From Deltaproteobacteria bacterium (GTDB lineage: Bacteria; Acidobacteriota; Thermoanaerobaculia; Multivoradales; JAHZIX01): DNA of 64,000 bases. The notes under the pieces were generated by a model. That model was not told the origin of the DNA. It made no database searches and worked only from the letters and a program-made list of their open reading frames with translations. Every line of letters begins with the position of its first letter. Position 1 is the stretch's first letter. Shown here in pieces: positions 7,337 to 16,291 of the stretch. Both the position numbers and the translations under genes were made by a program. The stretch lies in NCBI GenBank assembly GCA_022601195.1, contig JAHZIX010000044.1, positions 124,001 through 188,000 of the forward strand, given 5' to 3'.

Positions 7337-9232
7337 TCAGGGGGTAGCTTCCCGGCGAATGCTCAGGAGCCGGTCGACTCCATCGGGATTCACCTTTTGG
7401 CGATGACCATCCGGCCACACAACCTCGAGCCGGTCAACGATACTGGAGGAGCCGAGGCCGAAGGTCAAAGGCAACTCCACCTGGGACAAATAGGATCTGG
7501 AGGGCATGACCTGCCGCCGCTGGGTCAACCCTCCCGCTTCGACTTCGACCCAAGCACCGATGGCATCCCGATTCCCAGAACCTCCCACCAGACTCACCCG
7601 GAGCCAGTGATGACCTAAGCTCTGATCGTTTCGCAGCAGGAGAGGTGGCCCCGCCACCTGAGTGAGGAGGACATCTAGATCTCCATCGCCGTCGATATCG
7701 CCATAAGTGGCACCTCGTCCCACGATTGCCTGATCAAAATCACTCTCCTTCGACTCCATGAGCACAAAGCCTTCGTCCGGCCCTGCGTTCCAAAACAGTT
7801 GAGGGCTCTGGCGGTACTTCTGGCTCGGGTCCACCGTTTCGATCTCTTCCTCTAGATGTCCATTGGCTTGCAGAAGATCGAGGCGACCGTCGAGATCGTA
7901 GTCGAAAAGAAAGAGGCCGAAGGTCAACCTCAACCGGCTCGGAGCGCCAATCCCTTCGCTAATGGAGTCATCCACAAAGAAACTCGGATCGTCTTGACTG
8001 ACGTAGACCGAGCTCATCTCATTGGCGAAATTGCCCACAAAAAAACCCAGGTTGTGATCGTTGCGATAGTAGGCGGAATCGACTCCCATGGCTCCGGTGG
8101 CGTTGCCATTGCGGTCGTAGGCAAAACCGAAATACTCACCGACCTCCTCGAAGGTGCCATCCCCCTTGTTGCGATAGAAAAAATTCTGGACCGTGTCGTT
8201 GGAGATCAACAGATCCATCCATCCGTCACCGTCTACGTCCACCGGGGCCAAAGCTAGAGATTTTGCAATGGGCACTCCAGTAGCCGAATTGACCACCTGA
8301 ATCCCACTTTGCTGGGACACGTCGAGGAAGGTGCCATCCCCCTCGTTGCGATAGAGGTAGGGAAAGGTTCCCTGGTAGCTCTGGGGAGGCCCATAGGCCC
8401 GACCGACCCCCGTGAGCCGAAAATCGAGCTCGAAGTCGATCTCTTTGGTCCACTGCACGTAGTTGCAGACGAAGAGATCTAGATCTCCATCCTGGTCATA
8501 GTCAAAGAAAGCAGCGCTGGTGCTCCACTCCTGCGGATCCCCGCCAACCCCTGCCCGACTCGTCACATCTTCGAACACCCCATCTTGGTTGCGCAGAAGT
8601 CGGTTGCCTCCTACGGCGCCAAGAAATAGGTCGACATGGCCATCGCCATCGTAATCTCCAACAGCTACCCCCGTACCGTAGAGGGGCGAGTCGACTCCAG
8701 TCTGTTCCGAAACATCAGAAAAGCCGCCGACACCGTCATTCTCATAGAGGGCCGGACCGGAACCAGCTTCGGCGCTTGGGGCCCAGGCCCACCGAGTAGC
8801 GTTGACCAACAGTAAGTCCTGATCCCCATCCCCGTCGTAGTCCAAGAAAGCGGCGCCACTCCCCATGGTTTCGGGAAGCAACTTGTCTCCGTAGGCGCCG
8901 TTGAACTGGCGAAAAGAAATGCCCGCAGCCTCGGTGATCTCTGTAAAGGCGATGGTGGGGGCCGTCGACTCCTGAGTCACCGCCTCCGGTGTCTCAGGGC
9001 TGATGACCTGCTCCGGCGATACTTCTCGAGTTCGCTGAGTCCACAGGTATCCCAGGACTGCCAGGACTGCAAATCCTCCCAAAACGACCAGCGAACCCTT
9101 GAAGGCACGGCCGATCACCGCATCATCTTGGGGTCCTACTTCCGGAAACTCCTCGAGCTCGTCGTTCCCCTGGGCTTGATCGCCCTGAGCCCTGGCAGCA
9201 CCGGTTCGGTCTTTGGGCGGCAAGTTCTTCAT
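7337..9232 (-). CDS. CRTAC1-family FG-GAP/VCBS repeat protein with ASPIC/UnbV C-terminus
   Basis: The protein has 631 residues. A single membrane anchor lies at about 49-66 (SLVVLGGFAVLAVLGYLW), so most of the protein should be outside the cytoplasm. Six or more Ca-binding-type repeats of the form DxDGDGxxDL follow (for example DYDGDGDQDLLLVN and DVDGDGWMDLLIS), predicting a beta-propeller. The C-terminal ~100 residues match ASPIC/UnbV (HWLRVSLVGG, RLEVVWPDGHRQ). It overlaps the multiheme cytochrome gene by ATGA. In acidobacteria and planctomycetes CRTAC1 proteins often accompany TPR or cytochrome proteins; the role is undefined. Confidence 0.9.
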   Translation of the reverse strand: MKNLPPKDRTGAARAQGDQAQGNDELEEFPEVGPQDDAVIGRAFKGSLVVLGGFAVLAVLGYLWTQRTREVSPEQVISPETPEAVTQESTAPTIAFTEITEAAGISFRQFNGAYGDKLLPETMGSGAAFLDYDGDGDQDLLLVNATRWAWAPSAEAGSGPALYENDGVGGFSDVSEQTGVDSPLYGTGVAVGDYDGDGHVDLFLGAVGGNRLLRNQDGVFEDVTSRAGVGGDPQEWSTSAAFFDYDQDGDLDLFVCNYVQWTKEIDFELDFRLTGVGRAYGPPQSYQGTFPYLYRNEGDGTFLDVSQQSGIQVVNSATGVPIAKSLALAPVDVDGDGWMDLLISNDTVQNFFYRNKGDGTFEEVGEYFGFAYDRNGNATGAMGVDSAYYRNDHNLGFFVGNFANEMSSVYVSQDDPSFFVDDSISEGIGAPSRLRLTFGLFLFDYDLDGRLDLLQANGHLEEEIETVDPSQKYRQSPQLFWNAGPDEGFVLMESKESDFDQAIVGRGATYGDIDGDGDLDVLLTQVAGPPLLLRNDQSLGHHWLRVSLVGGSGNRDAIGAWVEVEAGGLTQRRQVMPSRSYLSQVELPLTFGLGSSSIVDRLEVVWPDGHRQKVNPDGVDRLLSIRREATP

Positions 9233-12159
9233 GATGTCGACTCCTTCGAGAGACTTGCCAGGGTCTCCTGTTCCTCAGCTCCCTCTGCCTGTACTTCCAA
9301 GGGCCTCAGCTCGAGGGGAGCAGCTCGGCGTTCACCGCCCATCATTTCGAAGGCCTCCGGGCGCTGAAGGTCATAAATAACGATTGCCTCCGCCGCATGA
9401 TTGGCTGCGGGGTCGTTGGCCCGGGCGATGGCCACCGCCTGGTCCCGGGCATTGTCGTCGGGCTTGTAGGTCCGATAGAGATCGAAGTGCCGGCTCGCGC
9501 CTTCCGAATCCCCAAGCCCCTTCAGGAGAAGATTCAAGTTGTAGTGAGCGGAGACGTTCTCCGGATCCAATTGTAGAGCCCTCTCGAAATAGCCGCGGGC
9601 TTGCCCGAGAAGCTCTTCCCGTCGCGCCCGCCGGGACTCCCCGCGCTCCTGCTTGGAGCGTTCGAAAAGGGTTTGGCCAAGCTCCACCAAGAGCCGGTAA
9701 TCCTGGCTGAAATCGAACTCCCGCTGGCGAGTCTCTGCACTATCCGCTGCAACGATGCTCTCGAAGCTGGCGATGGCTTCATCCAAAAAGCCGTTCTGTT
9801 TGTTGACCAGTCCCGTGAACCAAGCGACGGACCACGGCGGAGCCGGCTCCTCGAAAGCAGCTGCCCTCTGTAAGGCATCGATGGCTTTGTCCTGAACCGT
9901 TCCCTGTTGAAGGTAGACTCGCGCCAAGTTGAGGGCCCCGTCAGCTCTTCCCAGAGCTTCCACCCGAGTAAATGCCTCCTCCGCCTGCCGCAACTCCCCT
10001 TTGGACTTGCCGCCCTTGCGGAGCAGCCCGATGCCGTAGTCGTTCCAACGCTCCCATTCGGGGATTCCGCGAGCTTCCACCGCAACCTCCTGGGAGGCTC
10101 CGGCGATAGGAAAGGTCAGGCGATCTTGCGCCAGAGTCATGATGGGCAAATCGTTTTGGGTGCCCGGGCCTTGCACATACTGCATGTAGGTGGTGTCGAA
10201 TTTCCGGAACTGGAGGCGCACCTCTACGGTGATGGGCTCCCGGATCGCCTCCGGTACCGAAAGAAGGTAGTGCACCGTATCCGCTGCCCCCGGGGGAATC
10301 TGATGATTGTAGAGAGGCACAAAAATATCGTGGGCATTGCGCCGATCGATGCGCTGTCCATGACGATCGAGAACGTAAGAATTGACGAAATGAGACCAAG
10401 GATCGACCCGATTCGATTCCCCTAGACCTCCACTGCGCCCGATGACCTCTCCTCTACTGGTCACCCGAACGTCCAGCCAGACTTCGTTGGAGTCGGAAGT
10501 CCCTTGGGTAAAGGTATGGCCCATCTTGAGTGTTCGTATCACCGCGTCCAGCAGGTAGTCGGTTCCTGGCTTCAGAGCTGGTACCGAAGGCCTCAGGGGC
10601 GCCGTCAGGGGTCCGTCGATGCGACCTCCCTCGCGAATGCCAAAGAGATCGACACGCATGACCCCTTCATTGAACTTCCGGTGGCTCTCCTGGACCTCCG
10701 GACCGAGGTCCATTAGGTGTGGAATCGCCGTGTTGGCACTGGGAAACTGGTGGTCATGAATCTGCAGCCCCCCCGTTGCTGCGAAGTCCTGTGCCGCGAA
10801 CTGATCCGAAGGCTCGAGGGGCATATGACACTCGGAGCAGTTGTGAACCGCTTTCTCGGGATAGTAGAAGCTGCTGACCCCGTGACCTGAGACTCCGCTC
10901 AGATGGTAGGCATCGTAGTGATTCTGCCCCCGCAGCCATTTGTAGTGGTTGAGCTCCACCGGCAGGTGGACCTTGTGGCAAGAGCCACAGAATTCTGCCG
11001 TCTTGTGCAGAGGCTTGAGGAAAGTCTTCTTGTGCAGCTCCGGCTTGGCTTTCACCAACTGCCGGTTGAGCCATTGCAGAGAAGGCACCTCGCTAAACGC
11101 GAATGGGTAGTGGATAGGCTCTTCGATGGTGTAGTCCGCATTGCCCCGGACGCTATTCACATGGGTGATGGCATGGCAGGAGGTGCAAGTGATTCCCGCC
11201 TCGCCGGAAGGCACTTGCTCGAAGTCGAAATCCGGGCGATCAAAGACTTCATCGTCAAACTGGCCGGAAAAAAAGACCACGGGGTCATGACAACCGGCAC
11301 AGAAACGAGAAGCGTGGACATCCTGGTCCCGAGCGTAGGCATCCCTGCGCGTCTCCTGGACCGAAAACAGGTAGGCCGGATTGTTGAAGGAGGCAAATCG
11401 GTGAACACTATTGGCCCAGGAAGCATGGGAATCCTGGTGACACTCCTGGCAGTATTGAGTGTTGTCGAGAACCCGCTCCGGAATGAAATCGCCCGTCGCG
11501 GTCCGAGCCAGAGAGGGGAAAAAATACTGCTCCCCAGAATCCGGCCCTTCGACGTTCCAACGGCGGGGATCTTGGGACTGCCAGAAGATCATGGCGGCGG
11601 CAAAGACTGCGGCCACCACCGCCCACCGGCCTCCGACCCGCCATTTGATGCGTTTGCCAGCCAACCGGTGGAGGACGAATAACCAGGCCGCAACCAGAGG
11701 AGAAATCACATGGGCCCAATAGGCGGCGGTCCGCACCGCTGGGTCTTTGACCACGATGACCCCTTCGAGTCGAGTCAGCACGATCCCGCTGCCCAGCAGC
11801 AACAATGCCACCGCGAACAATCCGTACCCCACTCGCACCGCGCGCCGATTGGGACGATTGTAGGAATTACGGAGGTGGATGGCTCCAAAGACCACCACGG
11901 GCAAGAGAATCAAGGCTCCCAGGGCAAGATGCACCAAGAACATATTCATGTAGAACCAGTTCTGGTAGGTATTGCCGGAAGCCCATTCGAGCAGAGAGAC
12001 CCCGACCAAATAGGTGGAGTTCACCGCCAGCAAGGCAAAGAGCCCGAAGACGACAAATAGCAGCTTCTGAAGCCGCGGGCCTACAGGTCGGCGGTATTTT
12101 GGTCGGCGTTTCGGAGGCCGCGGTTGGGTGTGGTTAGCGGCTTGGTTGGCGGAGCTCAT
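9229..12159 (-). CDS. Membrane-anchored pentaheme cytochrome c with C-terminal TPRs
   Basis: The 976-residue protein starts with about five transmembrane segments (about 32-58, 70-95, 110-130, 147-166 and 179-194). These are followed by five CxxCH heme motifs at 237-241, 287-291, 325-329, 391-395 and 441-445. Many extra histidines near them could be distal ligands. A beta-rich region follows, and then several TPRs from about 690 to 930. The histidine-containing membrane part could bind b-type heme, but that is only a possibility. This is an electron-transfer protein of the cytochrome c554 / multiheme class; donor and acceptor are unknown. It is the first gene of a minus-strand operon with CRTAC1, ydcF and phhB, divergent from eda. 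Confidence 0.9.
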   Translation of the reverse strand: MSSANQAANHTQPRPPKRRPKYRRPVGPRLQKLLFVVFGLFALLAVNSTYLVGVSLLEWASGNTYQNWFYMNMFLVHLALGALILLPVVVFGAIHLRNSYNRPNRRAVRVGYGLFAVALLLLGSGIVLTRLEGVIVVKDPAVRTAAYWAHVISPLVAAWLFVLHRLAGKRIKWRVGGRWAVVAAVFAAAMIFWQSQDPRRWNVEGPDSGEQYFFPSLARTATGDFIPERVLDNTQYCQECHQDSHASWANSVHRFASFNNPAYLFSVQETRRDAYARDQDVHASRFCAGCHDPVVFFSGQFDDEVFDRPDFDFEQVPSGEAGITCTSCHAITHVNSVRGNADYTIEEPIHYPFAFSEVPSLQWLNRQLVKAKPELHKKTFLKPLHKTAEFCGSCHKVHLPVELNHYKWLRGQNHYDAYHLSGVSGHGVSSFYYPEKAVHNCSECHMPLEPSDQFAAQDFAATGGLQIHDHQFPSANTAIPHLMDLGPEVQESHRKFNEGVMRVDLFGIREGGRIDGPLTAPLRPSVPALKPGTDYLLDAVIRTLKMGHTFTQGTSDSNEVWLDVRVTSRGEVIGRSGGLGESNRVDPWSHFVNSYVLDRHGQRIDRRNAHDIFVPLYNHQIPPGAADTVHYLLSVPEAIREPITVEVRLQFRKFDTTYMQYVQGPGTQNDLPIMTLAQDRLTFPIAGASQEVAVEARGIPEWERWNDYGIGLLRKGGKSKGELRQAEEAFTRVEALGRADGALNLARVYLQQGTVQDKAIDALQRAAAFEEPAPPWSVAWFTGLVNKQNGFLDEAIASFESIVAADSAETRQREFDFSQDYRLLVELGQTLFERSKQERGESRRARREELLGQARGYFERALQLDPENVSAHYNLNLLLKGLGDSEGASRHFDLYRTYKPDDNARDQAVAIARANDPAANHAAEAIVIYDLQRPEAFEMMGGERRAAPLELRPLEVQAEGAEEQETLASLSKESTS

Positions 12160-12329
12160 AATGCCTCGATTGCTGATTCCCTCGGAACGAGCATCTTAAC
12201 CTGAGCTTGCCGCTACGCACACCATCTGCGGCCCCTCCTTTGGTCCAAGCTGCTCAACTAGCCCTCCAAGACGGAACAGATGAGATCATACTCGGGTCCC
12301 GGAACGACCAAGAACAAGGAGACTTCCCA

Positions 12330-12962
12330 TTGAACCCACAAGACTTCGTAGAGACTTTTGGCCAGAGGCGTGCTTCCGCCATCCTACGCTGCGACGACCA
12401 ACAGACTGCCAATGATGCTATGGAAGCTGCTGTGCGGGGAGGATTCACGATCCTCGAGTTTACCCTCACCGTCCCTGGCGCCTATGAGCTCATCGCCGAT
12501 TTCTCTCGACGGGATGGCCTGATCCTCGGCGCAGGAACTGTCCTCGAGACCTCCCAAGCGGAACGGGCCGTCGAGCACGGAGCTCAGTTCCTGGTCTCCC
12601 CGGTTGTCGATCCGGAAGTCATTGCCGCTGCCGGCAACCTCGGCGTCGCCGCTATGCCCGGAACCCACACTCCAACGGAGATGAACGCCGCCCACCGGGC
12701 AGGGGCTCAACTTCAAAAGCTCTTTCCAACGCCAGGCCTGGGGCCTTCCTACGTCAAAGCCTGTTTGGGACCGCTCCCCTTCTTGCGCATCGTCCCCACC
12801 AATGGAGTCGACGAGGAAAATGCTCTGGAATGGCTAGAAGCAGGTGCCTTTGCCCTCGGATTTGTAGCCACTCTCTTTTCCCCACAAGATCTTCAGCGAA
12901 GAAACTTCGATGCCATCGAGGAGAGAGCACGGCGCATCTTGGCCCGGGTCGGCGAACCCTAA
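12330..12962 (+). CDS. eda: KDPG/KHG aldolase
   Basis: This enzyme cleaves 2-keto-3-deoxy-6-phosphogluconate to pyruvate and glyceraldehyde-3-phosphate (Entner-Doudoroff pathway). From the TTG at 12330 the protein is 210 residues, the usual family length. The general acid/base Glu43 lies in ILEFTLT and the Schiff-base Lys130 in LQKLFPTPG, matching E45 and K133 of the E. coli enzyme. I chose TTG 12330 because AAGGAG lies 7-8 nt upstream. The frame is open back to a TTG at 12207, but the 41 extra residues look non-coding. No dehydratase (edd) or glucose-6-phosphate dehydrogenase gene is nearby, so it stands alone here. Confidence 0.9.
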   Translation: MNPQDFVETFGQRRASAILRCDDQQTANDAMEAAVRGGFTILEFTLTVPGAYELIADFSRRDGLILGAGTVLETSQAERAVEHGAQFLVSPVVDPEVIAAAGNLGVAAMPGTHTPTEMNAAHRAGAQLQKLFPTPGLGPSYVKACLGPLPFLRIVPTNGVDEENALEWLEAGAFALGFVATLFSPQDLQRRNFDAIEERARRILARVGEP

Positions 12963-13157
12963 AGCGAACATCGGAACGAACACGGAACGCTCAACTCCCG
13001 GTTCCGAGGGAGCTCTCAGGACCACAAGATCTTCTAAGGCTTTCTCAAGACAGGCGAGCAGAAAGATCAGCCTGGGCCGCCCACCGGTAAACCAAGGACG
13101 TTCTCTGAGGCTCAGCTAGCTCCTCCCAGGTAGGTTCGATGGACCGTATATACTCCC

Positions 13158-14705
13158 ATGACTATGAAATATGCAATCTTTTTTGTCCTCTTACTCGCAG
13201 CATCAGCGTTAGCCTGCTCCTCCTCTACCACTCTCGGACCGGAGGGAGGAACCCTACTGGCTGGGACCCATGCGGCATTTCCATCCACCGGTACCACTCC
13301 TAGTGAATCGCCAGAGGTCTTCATCACTCCCAAGGGCCGCCGTATCGTTCCCGGTATGGTTGATGAGCTTGGCTGGGTATTGCCACTCGACATCCGGCGA
13401 CCTCGCCCTGAATTCGATCGTCCAGCCAGACAAACCCCTGCGGAGATCACCCATCGACGCTCGCTCTTGGGTCCACCGACCTTCCCAGAGACGAGGCTCG
13501 GTCCTGACGATGGCCACACCCAGAACGAAACTTCCATCGACGTTTCCGGCCAAACCTTGGTCGCAGGCTGGAATAATTTCACGGACAGCACCTTGGTGAT
13601 GGGCGCCGGGCGGTCCACCGACGGTGGCGACACCTGGGGATTCGAGCTTTTTTCAGGCCACGACCTGATGAGCGACCCTGTGGTCGTCGCGGCGGGTGGT
13701 GGGCGCTGGTACTTCGCCTATATCGCCAGCGGTGGCTCCGGCGGCACCGACGTCGATGTCTACATTCGCCGCTCCGACGACGATGGCGCCACCTGGCAAG
13801 CTCCGGTAGTCGTAACCCTGAACACCACCTTCGACGACAAACCGTTTATCGCCGCCCGGGGAGACGAGGTATTGGTGGCTTGGGCGGACTTCGGCTTTTC
13901 TCCTGCCAAAGTACGCTCTGCCCGCTCCCTGGATGGCGCCCTCACCTTTGGCAACAATACGATTCTCGCTATCAACTCCGCAGCTGGAAACGCTGCTATC
14001 CCAATCATCGCCCCCGATGGGACCTACTATGTTTTTTGGAGGGGTAGCTCACAGGAATTTCTCTGGATGTCAAAGTCCATAGATCAGGGAGATACCTGGT
14101 CTATGGACAGCTCCATAGCCGCCATGAGCCCTCTCCCTTCGACACTTCCCGGAGGATTCCGAGCCCTCAACGCCCCCATCGCGACCGTGGATCCCGTAAC
14201 TGGCGACCTTCTCGTGCTTTGGAACGACCAACTCTTTGGCAACCCGGATATTCTCGCCACCAGTTCCACCGACGGCGGCGATACGTGGAGCACACCGGTA
14301 CAGGTCAACGATGATGCTTCGGGTCAGGCCCAGTTCTACCCTTGGGTGGTGATCGACGAGTCGAGGATAGCTCACGCCATCTGGTACGACCGGCGGCAGA
14401 ACGGCTCGGACATCGATGTCTACTACGCCACATCCAGCGATCTCGGCGCTACCTGGAGCGATAACGTACGGATCACCGCTCAAGCCTTCACGCCCGTACT
14501 ACCCCATGATGGCGGGGCCGCTTTTATCGGCGACTACAATGCCATCGCCGCTGAGGGAGGTAAGGCTTATCCCTTCTTCCAGGATGCTCGCGAAGGCAAT
14601 CAGGATGTCTACGTAGTCACCATCTCCACCGAAGAGGCGATCTTCACCGACGGCTTCGAGTCCGGAGATACAGCCTCTTGGAGCTCTACCGTAGCCCCTC
14701 CCTGA
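13158..14705 (+). CDS. Secreted lipoprotein with BNR/Asp-box repeats (sialidase-like propeller)
   Basis: The 515-residue protein has a lipoprotein signal peptide with lipobox SALAC (Cys20). At least five Asp-box motifs follow (STDGGDTW twice, SDDDGATW, SIDQGDTW, SSDLGATW), predicting a six-bladed sialidase/exo-alpha-glycosidase-type beta-propeller. No sialidase FRIP motif or arginine triad can be identified, so enzymatic activity is doubtful. The C-terminus carries IFTDGFESGDTASW, a tail common on exported proteins of acidobacteria and some gammaproteobacteria. A second ATG two codons in (13164) is an equally possible start. The last 20 bases overlap the convergent HAF-repeat gene. Confidence 0.85.
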   Translation: MTMKYAIFFVLLLAASALACSSSTTLGPEGGTLLAGTHAAFPSTGTTPSESPEVFITPKGRRIVPGMVDELGWVLPLDIRRPRPEFDRPARQTPAEITHRRSLLGPPTFPETRLGPDDGHTQNETSIDVSGQTLVAGWNNFTDSTLVMGAGRSTDGGDTWGFELFSGHDLMSDPVVVAAGGGRWYFAYIASGGSGGTDVDVYIRRSDDDGATWQAPVVVTLNTTFDDKPFIAARGDEVLVAWADFGFSPAKVRSARSLDGALTFGNNTILAINSAAGNAAIPIIAPDGTYYVFWRGSSQEFLWMSKSIDQGDTWSMDSSIAAMSPLPSTLPGGFRALNAPIATVDPVTGDLLVLWNDQLFGNPDILATSSTDGGDTWSTPVQVNDDASGQAQFYPWVVIDESRIAHAIWYDRRQNGSDIDVYYATSSDLGATWSDNVRITAQAFTPVLPHDGGAAFIGDYNAIAAEGGKAYPFFQDAREGNQDVYVVTISTEEAIFTDGFESGDTASWSSTVAPP

Positions 14706-15888
14706 GGGAGGTTCCCAGCACCGGTTTCAAGCTTCCGGGGTCGCTGGGCTCGAAACCGTCCGGCATGGGCAGCGGGTCGAGACGAAAGGTGGCGTTTTCG
14801 CCATTGAAGATACCTTCACCAACGATTTGACCCTGGTTGTTGATATCCGAGGCCGCCTGCAACACCCATCCGGAATCTGCAGGGATGAGGTCGTCGAGAG
14901 CGTAGACTTCGTCCTCCTTCCAGAGAACCGCCCTCGATCCGGAGCTACCGACAATGGCTCCATGGTCGTTGAGGCCTCCCGGAAAGACAAAATTCGTGTC
15001 CGGAACCAACGGCTCTAGGATGTCGAGACTTCCGTTACTCCAACGCCAAGCCCCAATGATCACCGGGAATTCGCCGTAGAAATCTCCGATCACAACCCCA
15101 TTGTTATTGATCTTTTGGGCCTCGAAACCGCCAGTGACAGGAATGTCGGGAGTTAGGTCATGAGTCCCGGCTGGAAGGCCGTAGGCAGGCTCCGGAAGCC
15201 AAAGAGTTGCGTGAGAAGAAGTGGTGTCACAAGCATTTGTCGAATAGCCCACCACCTGCCCCTGATCATTGATTCCCACCGCTGCTGCTTCAAAGAAACC
15301 AGCGGCAGGAGGTAGAGCACTGAGGCCAGCGGGAAAACCATAAGCAGGCTTTGGAAGCCAGATCATCGGTAAGCACCCAAAGACGTTTCTCTCCAGCGCT
15401 ACCATCTCCCCGGCAGCATTGATCCCTAGTGCCTGACTATGCGAGTAACCCGAGGCGATATTGCCTACTATCTCGAAGGCTCCGTTCTGCCATCGAAACC
15501 CCTGGGAGACCTGAAAACCGTTTTGGTCGAATTTCGTCGTCTCTCCCCAACCGGACATCTCTAGGCTCCCGTTGAGACCCGTTACCGTACCTCGACCTTC
15601 TCCAAGAGCACCGAGATTGTGGAAACCTGCTGGAAAGCCGGCAGCGGCCTCCGGAAGCCAGACAAAGGGCCGAAAGATCCGGTTGCCGATCACGGAGCTG
15701 CTAGTCCCCCGAAAAGATCCGGCGATCTGGCCAAGGTCGTTGATGCCCCCAGCATTCAGGTCAATGCCAGCCGGTGCTTCTATCTCCACAACAGAAAATT
15801 GGGGTTGTGCCATGGAAGAAAAAGGAAAGAGCACCCAGGCAAAGGCCAAGAGCCCTACGAAACGACTCGATCTTGGTGTTATTTTCAT
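14686..15888 (-). CDS. Secreted HAF-repeat protein
   Basis: From ATG 15888 the protein has 400 residues and a signal peptide ending near FSSMAQPQF. At least five repeats of the form IN(D/N)xGQ(I/V)xG are visible (INDLGQIAGSF, INDQGQVVGYS, INNNGVVIGDF, LNDHGAIVGSS, INNQGQIVGEG). They are typical of the extracellular HAF-repeat family, probably a beta-propeller or solenoid of unknown function. The C-terminus has DGFEPSDPGS, a variant of the DGFESGD tail seen on the convergent neighbour. A TTG three codons upstream (15897) is a less likely start. The stop lies inside the 3' end of the BNR lipoprotein gene. Confidence 0.88.
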   Translation of the reverse strand: MKITPRSSRFVGLLAFAWVLFPFSSMAQPQFSVVEIEAPAGIDLNAGGINDLGQIAGSFRGTSSSVIGNRIFRPFVWLPEAAAGFPAGFHNLGALGEGRGTVTGLNGSLEMSGWGETTKFDQNGFQVSQGFRWQNGAFEIVGNIASGYSHSQALGINAAGEMVALERNVFGCLPMIWLPKPAYGFPAGLSALPPAAGFFEAAAVGINDQGQVVGYSTNACDTTSSHATLWLPEPAYGLPAGTHDLTPDIPVTGGFEAQKINNNGVVIGDFYGEFPVIIGAWRWSNGSLDILEPLVPDTNFVFPGGLNDHGAIVGSSGSRAVLWKEDEVYALDDLIPADSGWVLQAASDINNQGQIVGEGIFNGENATFRLDPLPMPDGFEPSDPGSLKPVLGTSLREGLR

Positions 15889-15964
15889 GTCAAACAACCA
15901 TAAACCAAGCTAGCCTTAGGGTCAAGGAATACACAATCCATATTTTTTCTCGAGCTAGATAGAA

Positions 15965-15982
15965 GCCTCGTTCAGACGAGGC
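15965..15982 (-). terminator. Hairpin, likely terminator of the folE-to-16038 operon
   Basis: GCCTCGT (15965-15971) and ACGAGGC (15976-15982) form a 7-bp stem with loop TCAG. On the minus strand it is followed by TTCTATCT. It lies 55 nt past the stop of the small gene ending at 16038. Confidence 0.5.
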
Positions 15983-16037
15983 AAGGACCTGAAGTGCCTA
16001 GAGAAGGCTCTTCTAATGCCTCGCTTCGGCGAAACTC

Positions 16038-16259
16038 TTAGCCGTGTTGCCAGCAGAAAGACGATTCCGTCTCTGCTTCTCGACTGCAACGGCTCCCCCC
16101 TTGGGTGATGCCATCACAACGCCGGCCAGAACCTGTGGATGTAGGCTTGGTAGCTTTCCTGGGCCTTCCTGCCATTGCCTCGCTCTCGGCGCGCAACAAT
16201 AAGTAGGCCGCTGTCCCTGCCAGCGACATTCCAAAAAACCAGGCTAAGCGTCGAATCAT
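16038..16259 (-). CDS. Small membrane protein with C-terminal Cys/His motif (DUF5763-like)
   Basis: The protein has 73 residues. A hydrophobic segment at about 5-22 (LAWFFGMSLAGTAAYLLL) is followed by a basic linker and a C-terminal Cys/His-rich segment (RCDGITQGGSRCSREAE, then FCWQHG). The segment resembles the short DUF5763 zinc-binding-like motif, C-x9-C-x10-C-x2-H. It is the last gene of the folE-GWxTD-KAS III series, 32 nt after the KAS III stop. Function is unknown; I rate it real because of the recognisable motif. Confidence 0.65.
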   Translation of the reverse strand: MIRRLAWFFGMSLAGTAAYLLLRAESEAMAGRPRKATKPTSTGSGRRCDGITQGGSRCSREAETESSFCWQHG

Positions 16260-16291
16260 GAAGAAATCATACCTCGCAACGGCTAAGGCCG

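Noticed and set aside
12207..12329. 41-codon extension of KDPG aldolase from a TTG
   Set aside because: The remaining protein from TTG 12330 has exactly the family length and a good ribosome site; the extension lacks similarity.
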